Source: CAZIOH01 sp964540815 (lineage in GTDB: Bacteria; Myxococcota_A; Polyangia; Fen-1088). Taken from it: a stretch of 11,978 bases of DNA. The position numbers and the translations under genes are program-made. The notes below the pieces were generated by a model. It made no database searches, had not been told where the DNA came from, and was given only the letters and a program-made list of their open reading frames with translations. Of this stretch, positions 1 to 6,479 are shown piece by piece (positions within the stretch are counted from its first letter, which is position 1; each line of letters opens with the position of its first letter). The stretch is taken from assembly GCA_964540815.1 (NCBI GenBank), contig CAZIOH010000139.1, forward strand, positions 1 to 11,978, written 5' to 3'.

Positions 1-93
1 ATCGGGGATGTGGCTCGCTGCCGCTCGCACCTCCCCGCGCCCCTCTCGCTCCGCGCGGCAAAGCCGCGCTACGCTCGCCTGAACAGCGTGGGG
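1..93. repeat. Intergenic two-hairpin repeat, left copy
   Basis: Bases 1-72 match 10431-10502 in the same orientation with five substitutions (positions 9, 22, 27, 31, 39). Weaker similarity continues to about base 93. The copy holds a perfect hairpin, GCGCGGC / AAA loop / GCCGCGC, at 53-69. A second stem (GGGGATGTGG against GCACCTCCCC, 4-36) is degraded here but perfect in the right copy. No ORF is evident. It resembles a REP/BIME-type dispersed palindromic element. The match begins at the window edge, so the true left border is unseen. Confidence 0.8.
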
Positions 94-344
94 TGATCGA
101 GGTACTCGCGGTGCCGCTCCCGGGAGAAAGTGGGGCGGGGCTCGGCTTTCATCCGTCGGAGGACCCGCTTCGAGATTCAAGTTGATCCGCCAGGGGAACG
201 CGCTTCATGCGGTGGATCGGAGGTTGGCTTTGCCAACCGGAGAAGACTTGGGCAGAGCAGATCCGGGTACGCCTCTCGTCGTCCCGGGAGGGGCCCGCGG
301 GGAGGGGTCCTCCCCTTCCCGCGCTCCGGTCCTCCCCTTCCCGC
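94..344. other. Non-coding stretch between left repeat and msrP 3' end
   Basis: I see no convincing gene here. The short plus-strand frames beginning around 130-207 are rich in Arg, Gly and Pro, resemble no family, and run into the antisense of msrP. The region holds a hairpin at 221-242, a strong GC hairpin at 299-315 (arms GGGGAGG and CCTCCCC, loop GGT), and an 18-bp direct repeat at 306-345. No membrane-protein gene (for example msrQ) is present downstream of msrP. Confidence 0.6.
221..242 (-). repeat. Hairpin related to the two-hairpin element, reverse orientation
   Basis: Read on the minus strand this is CTCCG, then GTT, then GGCAAAGCC, then AAC, then CT. The main repeat has the same flanks and core with CGC and GCG in the variable positions. 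Both form a perfect 7-bp stem with an AAA loop, so three consecutive base pairs differ while pairing is kept. That supports a conserved structure, though chance similarity of a short hairpin is not excluded. Confidence 0.5.
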
Positions 345-345
345 G
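306..345. repeat. 18-bp direct repeat, two copies, 22-bp period
   Basis: GGTCCTCCCCTTCCCGCG occurs exactly at 306-323 and 328-345, separated by CTCC. The first copy overlaps the 299-315 hairpin. Its role is unknown; it could be slippage in GC-rich sequence or a local element. Confidence 0.75.
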
Positions 346-362
346 AGCGCCGAAGGCGCCTC
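345..362 (-). terminator. Hairpin abutting the msrP stop codon
   Basis: The bases directly after the msrP TAG (363-365, minus strand) can fold into a 7-bp stem with one bulged base and a three-base TTC loop. There is no run of T after it, so it is not a textbook intrinsic terminator. It may be a terminator-like or mRNA 3'-end structure, backed by the stronger hairpin at 299-315. Confidence 0.3.
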
Positions 363-1328
363 CTAGTAGTTTCGGCGCAGGTCCATCCCGGTGTAGAGGG
401 AGGCGACGTCGGCAGCGTAGCCGTTGAAGGGTAACGTCTTGCGCTTGATGAACTCGCCGATGCGTCGTTCCTTGGCCTGGCTCCAGCGGGGGTGGTCCAC
501 GTCGGGGTTGACGTTGGAGAAGAAGCCGTACTCGTTCGGGGCCATCCGGTTCCAGGTGGTCGGGGGCTGCTGCTCGACCAGGCGAATCTTCACGATGGAC
601 TTGATGCTCTTGAACCCGTACTTCCACGGCACGACCAGCCGCAGGGGCGCCCCGTTCTGGTTGGGCAGGGTCTTGCCGTAGAGCCCCACCGCCAGCAGGG
701 TCAGCGGATGCATGGCCTCGTCCATCCGCAGGCCCTCGACGTAGGGCCAGTCGAGGACGCCGCGCCGTTGCCCCGGCATCTGATCCGGCGCGAGCAGCGT
801 CTCGAACGCCACGTACTTCGCGCGGGAGCTGGGCTCGAGGCCCTTCAGGAGAGCGCCGAGCGGGAAGCCGACCCAGGGAATCACCATCGACCAGGCCTCG
901 ACGCAGCGCAGGCGATACACCCGCTCCTCGAGGGGATACGCCTTGAGCAAGCTGTCGATGTCGATGACCGTGCTCTTCTTGAGCTCGCCCTCGCAGGTCA
1001 CGGTCCAGGGCCTGGTGCGCAGGCTCCCAGCGTGGTCCGCGGGATCGTGCTTGTCCGTCCCGAACTCGTAGAAGTTGTTGTAGGTGGTGACGTCCTCCCG
1101 CGGGGTCAGCTTCTCGTCGACGAGGTAGCGGGACTTGCGCACCCCGGGCAGGTCCGCCGGTGGCGTCGCCGCCTCGGATCTGCAGCCCACCAGGCTGGTC
1201 GCCGCTCCCGCCATGACGCCCGCCGCCACGGTGGCGGCCCCACCCGCCATCAGCGCCCGCCGCCCCAGGTACACCGCGGGGTCGGTTATCTCGCGGGAGG
1301 GAATCGGCTCTGGGCGCTTGATCAGCAT
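363..1328 (-). CDS. msrP: Protein-methionine-sulfoxide reductase catalytic subunit MsrP (YedY family)
   Basis: This is a molybdopterin enzyme that repairs oxidised methionines in periplasmic proteins. Of 321 residues, the body matches MsrP almost end to end: YNNFYEFG (83-90), RCVEAWSM with the Mo-ligand Cys142, YVAFET, EGLRMDEAMHPL, PWKYGFKSIKSI, PPTTWN, and NGYAADVASLY near the C-terminus. The N-terminus has a twin-arginine pair (Arg23-Arg24) and a hydrophobic stretch, so Tat export is expected. LVGC at 46-49 looks like a lipobox, suggesting a Tat lipoprotein. I chose the ATG at 1328 because AAAGG lies about 9 bases upstream; the longer frame to 1379 begins with TTG and would almost fill the divergent promoter. 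The usual membrane partner MsrQ is not adjacent, so the electron donor is unclear. Confidence 0.95.
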   Translation of the reverse strand: MLIKRPEPIPSREITDPAVYLGRRALMAGGAATVAAGVMAGAATSLVGCRSEAATPPADLPGVRKSRYLVDEKLTPREDVTTYNNFYEFGTDKHDPADHAGSLRTRPWTVTCEGELKKSTVIDIDSLLKAYPLEERVYRLRCVEAWSMVIPWVGFPLGALLKGLEPSSRAKYVAFETLLAPDQMPGQRRGVLDWPYVEGLRMDEAMHPLTLLAVGLYGKTLPNQNGAPLRLVVPWKYGFKSIKSIVKIRLVEQQPPTTWNRMAPNEYGFFSNVNPDVDHPRWSQAKERRIGEFIKRKTLPFNGYAADVASLYTGMDLRRNY

Positions 1329-1365
1329 GTGCCTGGACCTTTCGACCGGGGTGGGAGGTGCGGAG

Positions 1366-1394
1366 ATCTTGCGCTTCAACCGCTACACTGACAA
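1366..1394 (-). promoter_or_regulatory. Candidate msrP promoter in divergent gap
   Basis: On the minus strand, TTGTCA (1389-1394) is followed after 17 bases by CAAGAT (1366-1371). This is a fair -35 with a weak -10 and would give a leader of about 30 bases before the ATG at 1328. The whole divergent gap is 1329-1401, so control of the two units must overlap here. Confidence 0.3.
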
Positions 1395-1401
1395 CCCGAA
1401 C

Positions 1402-1956
1402 ATGCCCAGTCGCCCACGCATCCTCGAGATCAAGCGAACCCTGGACGGGCGCGAGAAGCGCTTCGATTGCGCGGTGCTGGCCCGGACGCCCACCCACCTC
1501 GTCGTGCTCTTCGTCTCGACTGGACCGATGAACGTGCACGGGGTGGGGCTGCCGGCAGGGACCGTGACCTTCGGGCACTTCTGGACCGATCGCCCCTACA
1601 ACGTGTACCACTGGCTCGACCGGCGCAGCGGCGAGAACCTGGGGACGTACGTGAACGTCGCCGACCAGACGACCATCGAGGATGGTGTGCTCGCCTGGCG
1701 GGATCTGGTGGTGGATGTGCTCGTCGCCCCAGGCCGGGCGCTCGCGGTGCTCGACGAGGACGAGCTGCCCGCCGATCTTCCCCCCGAGCTTCGCGCCCGC
1801 ATCGCGGCCACGACCGCCACCCTGCGCGCCTCGTGGGCCGAGCTGGCCGCGGAGCTGGAAGCCGCGCGGGCCGCGCTGTGGCCGTCCATCGCCACGGAGA
1901 TCGACATGGACATCGACACCGACCCGCAAACGCGCCCGCCCTCGGGTCCGACGTGA
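1402..1956 (+). CDS. DUF402 family protein (FomD/Ntdp-like barrel)
   Basis: This 184-residue protein shows the DUF402 core: YNVYHWLDRRSG (66-77), YVNVADQTTIEDG (83-95), the acidic strand WRDLVVDVLV (99-108) and LDEDELP (117-123). Family members with known activity are metal-dependent hydrolases acting on nucleotides or nucleotide-linked phosphonates (Ntdp, FomD); the Asp/Glu residues here are consistent with metal binding, but the substrate is unknown. An Ala/Glu-rich helix (about 135-160) and a polar tail follow. The ATG at 1402 begins the conserved part, with no clear Shine-Dalgarno; TACACT at 1384-1389 is close enough that a leaderless or very short-leader mRNA is possible. Its last four bases overlap the GTG of dtd, so the two are likely co-translated. 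Confidence 0.8.
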   Translation: MPSRPRILEIKRTLDGREKRFDCAVLARTPTHLVVLFVSTGPMNVHGVGLPAGTVTFGHFWTDRPYNVYHWLDRRSGENLGTYVNVADQTTIEDGVLAWRDLVVDVLVAPGRALAVLDEDELPADLPPELRARIAATTATLRASWAELAAELEAARAALWPSIATEIDMDIDTDPQTRPPSGPT

Positions 1957-2414
1957 AGTCGGTGATCCAGCGCGTCGCGCGCGCCGAGGTCCGGGTGGAC
2001 GGGACGCCGGTCGGGCGCATCGACGCGGGCTTCGTGGTGCTGGTGGCGGTGGAGCGCGGGGACGACGTGGCCGACGTCGAGCTGACGGCGCGAAAGCTCG
2101 GGACGCTCCGGGTGTTCCCGGGACGGACCCCCATGGATCGCACGCTCGCCGAGATCGGTGGCGGCTGCCTGGTGGTCAGCCAGTTCACGCTGGCGGCGTC
2201 GCTCGGCAAGGGGACGCGGCCGAGCTTCGAGCCGGCCGAGGCGCCGGCCCGGGCCGAGGGGCTCTACCTCGCGCTCGTGGCGCAGCTGCGCGCGGCCGGC
2301 CTGCCGGTGGAGACCGGTCGCTTCGGCGCCGACATGCAGCTCGAGCTGGTCAACGACGGACCCGCGACGTTCCTGGTCTTCACCCGCGGCGGCGCCCTCG
2401 TCAAGGCGCCCTGA
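1953..2414 (+). CDS. dtd: D-aminoacyl-tRNA deacylase
   Basis: This cytosolic proofreading enzyme hydrolyses D-amino acids (and glycine mischarged on tRNA-Ala) from tRNA. Over 153 residues it has the family's hallmarks: VIQRV at the start, the catalytic-site strand SQFTL (76-80), the basic loop KGTRPSF (86-92), VETGRFGADM (119-128) and the Gly-cisPro motif within NDGPAT (134-139). Length is normal for DTD. The start is GTG at 1953, overlapping the DUF402 stop in GTGA, so it is probably translated by coupling. The protein aligns from its first residues, which supports this start. It converges on the GNAT gene 26 bases further on. Confidence 0.95.
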   Translation: MKSVIQRVARAEVRVDGTPVGRIDAGFVVLVAVERGDDVADVELTARKLGTLRVFPGRTPMDRTLAEIGGGCLVVSQFTLAASLGKGTRPSFEPAEAPARAEGLYLALVAQLRAAGLPVETGRFGADMQLELVNDGPATFLVFTRGGALVKAP

Positions 2415-2425
2415 GCGCAGCTCCA

Positions 2426-2440
2426 CCGCCGCGCGGGCGG
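2426..2440. terminator. Small hairpin between convergent dtd and GNAT genes
   Basis: CCGCC (2426-2430) and GGCGG (2436-2440) can pair around a five-base loop in the 26-bp convergent gap. No T-run follows on either strand, so function as a bidirectional terminator is only suggested by position. Confidence 0.25.
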
Positions 2441-3040
2441 CTACTTGCCAGAGGGCGCCACGGGGCCGACGGGCACCCGGGCTTCGCCCCGGCGCTTCCC
2501 GGGCCCCGCCGGGGGCCTCGCGGCGTCCGAGGTCGCCGCCGCCAGGGACAGGTGCATGATCCGCGCGAGCGGCTCGAACCCGAGCTCTCCGTAGAGCCCG
2601 AAGGCGGCGCGGTTATGGCTCCAGACGGTGAGGACCGCCTCGCTGGCCCCTGCGTCTCGTCCCCAGGCCGTGACCTCCTCCATGAGCCGGGTTCCGATCC
2701 CCATGCGCCTGAAGGCCGCCTCGACGCACAGCTCGACGATCTGCACCCGCCGGGCCGGCATCATCGCCGGATCGATGGGGGCGTCCACCAGGCGCGCGAT
2801 GACGTAGCCGCGCACCACCCGGTCAGCCTCCCCCACCCACGTCGTGACGCCCACCTCGGGTGGAAGATGGCGGAGCCCGGAAGACGGCCGGAAGTAGTCG
2901 GGCAGGAGCCGAGCGTGCAGGTTTTCGAGCTGGCCCCGCAAGCGCTCCACCGCCTGCCCGTCCCCGGGAAGCGCGGGCCGGACGCGCAGCACCGGCCCGC
3001 CCGGGCGCGGCCGCCTAGTTTTGCCGGTCGGAGCGGCCAT
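2441..3040 (-). CDS. GNAT family N-acetyltransferase
   Basis: This 199-residue protein has a GNAT fold: the acetyl-CoA-binding motif A in VEAAFRRMGIGTRLM (106-120, with the R-x-x-G-x-G signature at 111-116) and motif B in NRAAFGLYGELGF (143-155, with the usual Tyr150). The C-terminal 30 residues are low-complexity and Pro/Gly/Arg-rich. The substrate cannot be read from sequence; an amine of a small molecule or a protein is possible. The ATG at 3040 lies inside the end of ptsI (26-bp overlap, different frame), placing it as the last gene of the PTS cluster. A GTG at 2992 just before the conserved LRVRPA is a good alternative start that would reduce the overlap to none. Confidence 0.85.
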   Translation of the reverse strand: MAAPTGKTRRPRPGGPVLRVRPALPGDGQAVERLRGQLENLHARLLPDYFRPSSGLRHLPPEVGVTTWVGEADRVVRGYVIARLVDAPIDPAMMPARRVQIVELCVEAAFRRMGIGTRLMEEVTAWGRDAGASEAVLTVWSHNRAAFGLYGELGFEPLARIMHLSLAAATSDAARPPAGPGKRRGEARVPVGPVAPSGK

Positions 3041-4781
3041 CGTCCAGCTCGACCGGGAACCGGTTGTACATCACGTTGTAGACCAGGTCCTCGACCTCGC
3101 TCTCCGTGCGCAGCGCCAGCGCCAGGGTCGCGAGCCGCTCCGCCTCCGCCAGGGTGGATGCCCGGATGATCGACTTCACGAGGGGAATCTGGCGCGGGGC
3201 CATGGACAGGTTGCGCAGACCGAGGCCGAGCAGCACCAGGATGAACAGCGGATCGCCCGCCATGTCCCCGCACATGGCGACCGGCCGGCCGTGCACCGCC
3301 GCCCCCGCCACGATCTGGCGCAGGGCCCGCATGATGGCTGGATGCAGCGGGTGGTACAGGTAGCCGACGTGCTCGTTCTCGCGGTCGGCTGCCAGGGAGT
3401 ACTGGATGAGATCGTTGGTCCCGATGCTGAGGAACGCCGACTCCTCGGCCAGCAGGTCGGCGATCATCGCGGCGCTCGGCGTCTCCACCATCACCCCGAG
3501 CTCGGCGTCGGGATCGTGCGGGATGCCCTCGTGCTTCAGATCGGCGCACACCTCCTGGCAGATGGCCTTGGCCATGCGCAGCTCGGCCACGCCAGAGATG
3601 AGAGGGAACATGATCCGGGCCGGCCCCTCCGCCGCCGCCCGGTAGAGCGCCCGCAGCTGGGTGCGGAAGAGATCCGGCCGCTGGAGCGAATAACGGATCG
3701 ACCGCAGCCCGAGCGAGGGGTTCTGCCCGCTCGGCATGCGGACGGCGGCGGGCATCTTGTCGCCGCCGAGGTCGAGGGTCCGGAAGGTGATGGTCCTCCC
3801 CCCCGCGCTGCGCAGCGCCGCCACCGCGTGGCCGTACTGCTCCTCCTCGGACGGCAGATCCGGCCGCTCCAGGTACAGGAACTCGGTGCGAAACAGCCCG
3901 ACCGACTCCGCGCCGATCTCGCACGCGACCGGGATCTCCTCCATCAGCTCGACGTTGGCGGCGAGGTGCACCCGGACGCCGTCCTGGGTCTCGGCGGGCA
4001 GATCGCGCATGGCGGCCAGGCGCTTGGCCCGCTTCTGCTGATGGTCCGCCCGGTCGCGATAGGTGCGCAGCGCCTCCTCGTCGGGCTCGAGGATGATCTC
4101 GCCCGAGGTGCCGTCGACCACCATCTTCATGCCCGACCACACCCGGTGCCCGAGGCCCTCGACGCCGACCACGTACGGCAGCGCCATGGCCCGCGCCACG
4201 ATCGCCGTGTGCGAGGTGCGCCCGCCCCCTTCCGAGCAGAGCCCGGCCACGCCCGCGCGCCCGAGCTGGGCCGCGTCCGAGGGCGACATGTCGTGGGCCA
4301 CCGCCAGGCTGCCCGGGGGCACGTCGGCGGTCACGGTCTCGACCATGCCGAGCAACGTCCGCAGCAGGCGCTCGCCCACCACGGCCACGTCGCTGCGGCG
4401 ATCCCGAAAATACGGATCCTCGATCCGATCGAACACCGCCTGGATCTGGTCGAGGGCCTTGCGCACGGCCCACTCGGCGCCCACCTGATCCTCGCGGATG
4501 GTCCGACGGGCCACGTCCACCAGGTGCACGTCCTGCAACATCAGCCGGTGCGCCTCGAGCAAGCTGTACTGCTGGAGATCTTGCTCGCGCTCGGCGATCT
4601 GTTCCTGGATGCGGGCCAGCTGCTTGTCGGTCTCGGCCAGGGCCAGCTCGAACCGCTTGAGCTCTTCGGCAATGGCCTCCGCCGAGATGCGGCGTTCGTG
4701 GACCTCGACGCGGCTGCCGACGACATGGGCCGCCCCGATCGCGATCCCCGGTGAAGCGCCAACCCCGCGGAGTCGCTCCAT
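3015..4781 (-). CDS. ptsI: Phosphoenolpyruvate-protein phosphotransferase, PTS enzyme I
   Basis: Enzyme I takes phosphate from PEP and passes it to HPr. The 588 residues are full length: an HPr-binding helical part with charged helices (about 30-145), the phospho-His motif GGRTSHTAIVARA with His191, then the PEP-binding TIM barrel with GLFRTEFLY (295-303), TLDLGGDKMP (335-344), MVETPSA (431-437), GTNDLIQYSLA (454-464) and the acid Cys504 in AMCGDMAGD. There is no N-terminal GAF domain, so this is general enzyme I rather than the nitrogen paralogue PtsP. Its ATG shares one base with the ptsH stop (TGATG), a coupled junction. The end overlaps the GNAT gene. Confidence 0.97.
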   Translation of the reverse strand: MERLRGVGASPGIAIGAAHVVGSRVEVHERRISAEAIAEELKRFELALAETDKQLARIQEQIAEREQDLQQYSLLEAHRLMLQDVHLVDVARRTIREDQVGAEWAVRKALDQIQAVFDRIEDPYFRDRRSDVAVVGERLLRTLLGMVETVTADVPPGSLAVAHDMSPSDAAQLGRAGVAGLCSEGGGRTSHTAIVARAMALPYVVGVEGLGHRVWSGMKMVVDGTSGEIILEPDEEALRTYRDRADHQQKRAKRLAAMRDLPAETQDGVRVHLAANVELMEEIPVACEIGAESVGLFRTEFLYLERPDLPSEEEQYGHAVAALRSAGGRTITFRTLDLGGDKMPAAVRMPSGQNPSLGLRSIRYSLQRPDLFRTQLRALYRAAAEGPARIMFPLISGVAELRMAKAICQEVCADLKHEGIPHDPDAELGVMVETPSAAMIADLLAEESAFLSIGTNDLIQYSLAADRENEHVGYLYHPLHPAIMRALRQIVAGAAVHGRPVAMCGDMAGDPLFILVLLGLGLRNLSMAPRQIPLVKSIIRASTLAEAERLATLALALRTESEVEDLVYNVMYNRFPVELDDGRSDRQN

Positions 4782-5059
4782 CAGGGGTCGATTCCCTCTC
4801 CGAACCCGGCGTCGACCAGCTCCGCCAGGGCGGCGACCGACGGCTCCGCGTCGTCACCCTCGCAGACGAGCTGCATGGTGACCCCGTGGGCCGCCACCAG
4901 GGTCAGGAGGCCCATGATGCTCTTGCCGTTGGCCTCGGTCCCGTCCTTGACCACCTTGATCTCGCAGCGATACTTGTTGGCGAGCTGGACGAACTTGACG
5001 GCGGCCCGTGCGTGCATGCCGAGCCGGTTGCGGATCTTGACCTCGCGTTGGGCGATCAT
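4781..5059 (-). CDS. ptsH: Phosphocarrier protein HPr
   Basis: HPr is the small cytosolic carrier between enzyme I and the EIIA proteins. The 92 residues include the phosphorylated His16 in NRLGMHARAA and the regulatory serine Ser47 in NGKSIMGLLTL, the site modified by HPr kinase in bacteria that have HprK. Both sites are intact, and hprK lies three genes upstream, so both forms of phosphorylation are expected. The ATG at 5059 overlaps the EIIA stop by four bases (ATGA), and its own stop overlaps the ptsI start, so all three are likely co-translated. The tail is acidic, ending in GEGIDP. Confidence 0.97.
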   Translation of the reverse strand: MIAQREVKIRNRLGMHARAAVKFVQLANKYRCEIKVVKDGTEANGKSIMGLLTLVAAHGVTMQLVCEGDDAEPSVAALAELVDAGFGEGIDP

Positions 5060-5514
5060 CGGGATCTGTCCTCCAGGGAAACTTTGCCGGTGAGCTCCGA
5101 GCCGAGTCGAATCGAACGCCGGCCGACCTCGCGCAGGAGCTCCGCCAGCTCGTGTGGGCGAAGCTCGCGGCGATCGACCGTCGAGAGCTTGAGCAGCATG
5201 GCCAGGTTCACGCCACACACCACCTCCACCGCACGCGTCCCGTCCATCATGGCCATGCAGGCCTGGTAGGGCGACGAACCCTGGAGGTCGACCAGCAAGA
5301 GCACCCCGGCGCCCCCGTCGACGCGCTCGCAGGCGCGCGTGACCCGCTCGAGGGTCTCGTCGAAGTGTTCCTGCATGGAGATCGAGATGGGGAAGGAGGC
5401 GGGCAGCGGGCCGAGGATCCCGGCCACCGCGTCGAGCATGCAATCGGCCGCGCCGCCGTGGGTGACCACGACCAAACCGACCACCGGATCTTGCTCGAGT
5501 CGACTGACCATCAC
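5056..5514 (-). CDS. PTS EIIA component, mannose family (stand-alone)
   Basis: This 152-residue protein has the EIIA-Man fold (PF03610). VVVTHGGAADCML carries the expected phospho-acceptor His19, and LLLVDLQGSSPYQACM (about 71-86) matches the conserved second motif. In sugar-transporting systems this domain pairs with EIIB and EIIC, neither of which is in the window, so a regulatory role is more likely. The start is either GTG at 5514 or ATG at 5511; AGGA at 5522-5525 lies 7 or 10 bases upstream respectively, and the choice changes one residue. It follows rapZ after a 54-bp gap and overlaps ptsH by four bases. Confidence 0.92.
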   Translation of the reverse strand: MMVSRLEQDPVVGLVVVTHGGAADCMLDAVAGILGPLPASFPISISMQEHFDETLERVTRACERVDGGAGVLLLVDLQGSSPYQACMAMMDGTRAVEVVCGVNLAMLLKLSTVDRRELRPHELAELLREVGRRSIRLGSELTGKVSLEDRSR

Positions 5515-5568
5515 GGGTGCGTCCTAGTGTACGCCATTCCGATTTTGGACCGAACAGGAACGTGCACG

Positions 5569-6423
5569 TCAGATCCCGCCGGCGCTGCGGCGGACGTCGC
5601 GGTGGCGCACGGCCAGCGGAAAAGCGTCGGCCAGGCGGCGCCCGAGCTCGTCGACGATCGCCACCGACCGGTGCCGCCCGCCGGTGCACCCGATGGCGAT
5701 GCTGGCGTGCGACTTCCCCTCCTTGTCGAACCCCGCCAGGGACAGCCGCAACAGGGCCTCGGCCTTGTCCAGGAAAGCCCGGGTGTCGGGGTGGTCCAGC
5801 ACGTAGCGCCGCACCGCCTCGTCCTGACCGCTGAGGGCCGAGAGCTCCTTGACGAAGAAGGGGTTCGGCAGGTAGCGCACGTCGAGCACGATGTCCGCCT
5901 CGGGCGGCAAGCCGTTCTTGAACCCGAAGGACACGAGGTTCACCGACAGGCGCTTGCCGGAGGTCCCGTAGCGCTCCTGGATGAGCGCGCGCAAAAGATG
6001 CACGGTGAGCCCGCCGGTGTCGATCACCGCGTCCGCCTCCTCGAGCAAGGGCGCGAGCTGGCTGCGCTCCGCCACCAGGGCGGCCCAGATGTCGGTGCTG
6101 TAAAGCGGATGTCGTCGACGAGTTTCCGAGAAGCGCCGGATGAGGATGTCGTCCGGCGCCTCGAGGAAGAGGATCTCGATCTCGTGCCCGGCGGCCCGGA
6201 TCTCGGCCAGGATCTTCTTGCTCTCGGCCAGGAACTCCCCCGAGCGCGCGTCGATGACCAGGGCGGCGCGGCCGATCTCCTCTCGCGACGCCAGGAGCTC
6301 CACGAACTTGGGCAGGAGCGGCAACGGGAGGTTGTCGGCGCAGTAGTAGTCCAGATCCTCGAGGGCGCGCAGCGCCGTCGACTTGCCCGCCCCGGACACC
6401 CCCGTGACGATCACCAGGTTCAC
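5569..6423 (-). CDS. rapZ: RNase adapter / nucleotide-binding protein RapZ (YvcJ family)
   Basis: RapZ binds nucleotides through an N-terminal P-loop and, in enterobacteria, guides RNase E to GlmZ to control glucosamine-6-phosphate synthase; in other phyla its targets are less clear. Visible are the Walker A GVSGAGKS (8-15), YYCADNLPLPLLP, SFGFKNGLPPEAD, DVRYLPNPFF and the C-terminal GCTGGRHRSV (245-254), then a basic tail. I chose GTG at 6423 because it has a purine-rich AAAGGAACGGGAG upstream, puts the conserved LVIVTGVSG at the very start as in the family, and gives 284 residues, the length of the E. coli protein. An in-frame ATG at 6483, overlapping the hprK stop in ATGA, would add 20 unconserved residues. 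Confidence 0.93.
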   Translation of the reverse strand: MNLVIVTGVSGAGKSTALRALEDLDYYCADNLPLPLLPKFVELLASREEIGRAALVIDARSGEFLAESKKILAEIRAAGHEIEILFLEAPDDILIRRFSETRRRHPLYSTDIWAALVAERSQLAPLLEEADAVIDTGGLTVHLLRALIQERYGTSGKRLSVNLVSFGFKNGLPPEADIVLDVRYLPNPFFVKELSALSGQDEAVRRYVLDHPDTRAFLDKAEALLRLSLAGFDKEGKSHASIAIGCTGGRHRSVAIVDELGRRLADAFPLAVRHRDVRRSAGGI

Positions 6424-6479
6424 CGCTCTCCCGTTCCTTTCCCCGGAGGGACGGGCCACCCCCGGATCGCCCGCCGCCG

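Noticed and set aside
130..434. Small plus-strand frames in the left intergenic region
   Set aside because: They are Arg/Pro/Gly-rich, have no family resemblance, and extend into the antisense of msrP.
205..1929. 574-codon minus-strand frame spanning msrP and the DUF402 gene
   Set aside because: It runs out of frame through msrP and antisense through DUF402, with no recognisable domain.
3021..4754. 577-codon open frame on the plus strand opposite ptsI
   Set aside because: It is the antisense shadow of a clear ptsI gene; its composition (His, Arg, Leu, Gly-rich) matches no family and reflects GC-rich codon bias.
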